Below, piece after piece: positions 14,234-15,844 of a stretch of 15,844 nucleotides of DNA (positions are counted from its first letter, which is position 1; every line of letters begins with the position of its first letter). Location: contig JBOGJG010000055.1 in NCBI GenBank assembly GCA_050747825.1, forward strand, positions 1 to 15,844. Direction: 5' to 3'. The stretch comes from JBOGJG01 sp050747825. GTDB taxonomy: Bacteria; Acidobacteriota; UBA6911; RPQK01; JBOGJG01. The notes below the pieces were generated by a model, which did not search any database, was not told where the DNA came from, and saw only the letters and a list, made by a program, of their open reading frames with translations. Made by a program: the position numbers and the translations under genes.

Positions 14234-14947
14234 ATGCAGGGCCGCTGGTGGAGACTCCAGGGTATCTGTTTTCAGCCGGCGGCGACTTTCCGGGCGATCA
14301 GAAAAAATCCCAACTGGCTGCTTCCGCTTCTGGCCATTGTGGCCGTGGGCACGGTTTCATCGGTTTTGATCCATCAAACGGTGGGAGTGGAGACCATTCT
14401 TCGCTCCGAGACAGCGCGCCACCCTCAGACCCAGGATATCCCTTCCGAGAAGCTTGACGAGGCCGTAGCCAATCTGACCGGCAATCCTCTGATCACTCTG
14501 TTTTTCTATGCCCTACCGGCAGCGGGAGCCATTGCCGTGGTCCTGGCCTGTGCCGTTGTTTTCTTATTTTCCGTGCAGCTCGCGGGGGGGAGGATCTCCT
14601 TCGATCAAAGCGTGTCGGTGACAGCGCACGCCTTCTTCCTTTATTACCTGATCTATTCTCTGCTGACCGTGCTGGTGGCCTTGCTTTCACCCGACCCCAG
14701 TCAGGTCGATTTTCAGAATCCGGTGTATTCCAACCTGGGATTTCTGGTGGATCGATTCGAGGCGCCGGCCCTCTATAACCTGGCCTCTTCCCTGGACCTG
14801 ATCTCTATGTACGCGATTTTCCTGCTGGGCCTGGGGCTTTCTGCCGCCTCGGAGGGAGTCTCGCTCGGCAAGGGAGTGGGGATAGTGGCGGCCCTGTGGC
14901 TGGTTTACATTGTGGCCAAAGCCGGAGTGACGGCCATTATCAGCTAA
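14234..14947 (+). CDS. Yip1-family integral membrane protein
   Basis: A 237-aa inner-membrane protein with five predicted membrane segments: about 27-47, 85-115 (a long or double segment), 131-152, 183-205 and 213-235. The cytosolic N-terminus (RLQGICFQPAATFRAIRKNPNWLLPL) carries the P-x-x-x-F-x-x-I pattern that opens bacterial Yip1-domain proteins, and GLGLSAASEGVSLGKG before the last helix is typical too. The bacterial function is not known. The ATG comes three bases after the XRE stop. Its TAA overlaps the stop of the convergent gene. Confidence 0.85.
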   Translation: MQGRWWRLQGICFQPAATFRAIRKNPNWLLPLLAIVAVGTVSSVLIHQTVGVETILRSETARHPQTQDIPSEKLDEAVANLTGNPLITLFFYALPAAGAIAVVLACAVVFLFSVQLAGGRISFDQSVSVTAHAFFLYYLIYSLLTVLVALLSPDPSQVDFQNPVYSNLGFLVDRFEAPALYNLASSLDLISMYAIFLLGLGLSAASEGVSLGKGVGIVAALWLVYIVAKAGVTAIIS

Positions 14948-15360
14948 GCGTACTCGACCATTTTTCTCACCATCATCAGCTCAATGCCCAGCAGCGCGCG
15001 CAAGTCATCGCGGCGGGAATAGAGCCGGTACTTGAGCATGAGAAGCACGTAGCAGATATTGAAGAAAAGGTAGTAAAAGTAGGCGCTCCCCTTGAGGGGA
15101 AGCTGGGCAAGCTCTTTAATGTCGGCCCTCAGATTTCTGGAATAAGCCACAAACAAGTGATCCCTGAATTTCTTGTTCCTGCTGGAAAGGTAAAGGTAGT
15201 CCGGACTTTCAATGATCTTTAGGACGTGGTAAGCGTAGAGATTTTTCTTAAGAAGAAAATTGAGCTCAAGGCGCTCGGCCTCGACACTGCTGAAGAAATT
15301 AATCAGGGCTATACTCACCAATACGAAACACGATGCAAAAATCAAAAGCATCGGGGTCAT
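14944..15360 (-). CDS. Small membrane protein of unknown function, second of a pair
   Basis: A 138-aa protein that I do not recognise. It has an N-terminal transmembrane helix (about 3-24, PMLLIFASCFVLVSIALINFF), then a hydrophilic, helical stretch with many Arg and Lys, and a second hydrophobic segment (about 92-110, GSAYFYYLFFNICYVLLML), ending in a charged tail (ALLGIELMMVRKMVEYA). Its ATG overlaps the stop of the upstream membrane gene by four bases (ATGA), so they are coupled. Its TAG shares bases with the TAA of the convergent Yip1-like gene. GC content is lower here than in the genes to the left. Confidence 0.72.
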   Translation of the reverse strand: MTPMLLIFASCFVLVSIALINFFSSVEAERLELNFLLKKNLYAYHVLKIIESPDYLYLSSRNKKFRDHLFVAYSRNLRADIKELAQLPLKGSAYFYYLFFNICYVLLMLKYRLYSRRDDLRALLGIELMMVRKMVEYA

Positions 15361-15844
15361 CGGATACTCCTCAGGGCCCCTCTCAAACCGGCTTCGGCCA
15401 GTTCTAATTCTCGAGCAACTTCTGGATCAACAGTTCTTGGAAGGTCAAGTTTCCTTAGATAATACGAGTAGATCAGCCATGGAACAAAGGCAAGGCCTTG
15501 CCTCAACAAATCGAACCTTCCCCCAGGTAAGTGTTCAAATACACGTAGCCCGTAGGTCATCGACATAGCAAGAATCATAATCGTCAGGCCGTACAGAATT
15601 CCCTCATAATTCCGACCCAAATGGATTTGCCGGTTCCGTTGAAGTTGGACGTGAACCAGCGTGCAGAAAAGGACTTGGAAGTAAAGCGATATTGTATGAA
15701 ATGCTTCAAAGAAACTGGATGTCTGTTGATGAAGCACAAAGTAAGTCATCATTGCAGTGAAGGCGGCAAGTACCAGCCACTGGCCTTTATCTTCCTTTGA
15801 CTTGACTATGTAGTAGATCTTTAAAAGAAGCAGTATCTGGATTA
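15357..15844 (-). CDS. Multi-pass membrane protein of unknown function, N-terminus outside window
   Basis: The frame stays open upstream of the first in-window Met codon (15752) all the way to base 15844, reading IQILLLLKIYYIV, then KSKEDKGQW and LVLAAFTAMMTYFVL. So the real start is to the right of the window and the visible part is the C-terminal 161 or so codons. Hydrophobic segments: the edge segment, the one around the apparent Met, FFEAFHTISLYFQVLFCTLV, then GILYGLTIMILAMSMTYGL, and FVPWLIYSYYL. The C-terminal 30 residues are charged and helical. It overlaps the downstream membrane gene by four bases. No enzymatic motif is seen. Confidence 0.72.
   Translation of the reverse strand, partial: IQILLLLKIYYIVKSKEDKGQWLVLAAFTAMMTYFVLHQQTSSFFEAFHTISLYFQVLFCTLVHVQLQRNRQIHLGRNYEGILYGLTIMILAMSMTYGLRVFEHLPGGRFDLLRQGLAFVPWLIYSYYLRKLDLPRTVDPEVARELELAEAGLRGALRSIR

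Overview
This window is bacterial chromosome of moderately high GC content. Acidobacteriota is a plausible source, judged only from the overall feel of the housekeeping proteins (an SDR with an SRPBCC protein, SLC13 with tandem Usp, and a Yip1-like protein). The sequence itself does not prove the phylum. A tRNA-Asn gene at about 8.81-8.89 kb divides the window into an acquired left half and an ordinary-looking right half.

Left half (1-8171, all minus strand, read right to left): one compact defence-type operon. The order is a small excisionase-like HTH protein, a 1169-aa SNF2-family helicase with a C-terminal DUF3883 domain, a DarT-family DNA ADP-ribosyltransferase toxin, its DarG macrodomain antitoxin, a ~96-aa GIY-YIG-like protein, and a large DUF1156-type adenine DNA methylase that runs off the left edge of the window. 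Every junction is an overlap or a gap of at most 27 nt, and a strong sigma70-type promoter (TTGACA-N17-TATACT) lies in front of the HTH gene. The helicase and methylase resemble parts of DISARM-like or COG1743-type restriction systems. DarTG is a known toxin-antitoxin pair with anti-phage activity. Here it sits inside the restriction-like operon, which suggests one composite system in which the toxin may act as a back-up or trigger arm.

Junction (8224-8885): an N-terminal remnant of an IS1182-type transposase, a truncated and frameshifted C-terminal remnant of a tyrosine recombinase, then tRNA-Asn(GTT) with encoded CCA, its 3' end facing the remnants. This is the usual layout of an integrative island that entered at a tRNA 3' end and then lost its integrase.

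Right half (8994-15844): an SRPBCC/SDR gene pair with a four-base stop/start overlap; an SLC13-family transporter followed four bases later by a tandem universal-stress protein and a hairpin terminator; a 452-bp intergenic region holding a 65-aa membrane-anchored small ORF, a purine-rich G-quadruplex-type tract and a near-perfect CRP-type palindrome; a plus-strand XRE regulator with a near-leaderless promoter, followed three bases later by a Yip1-family membrane protein; and, convergent to that, two overlapping genes for small membrane proteins. The upstream one of these is cut by the right edge.
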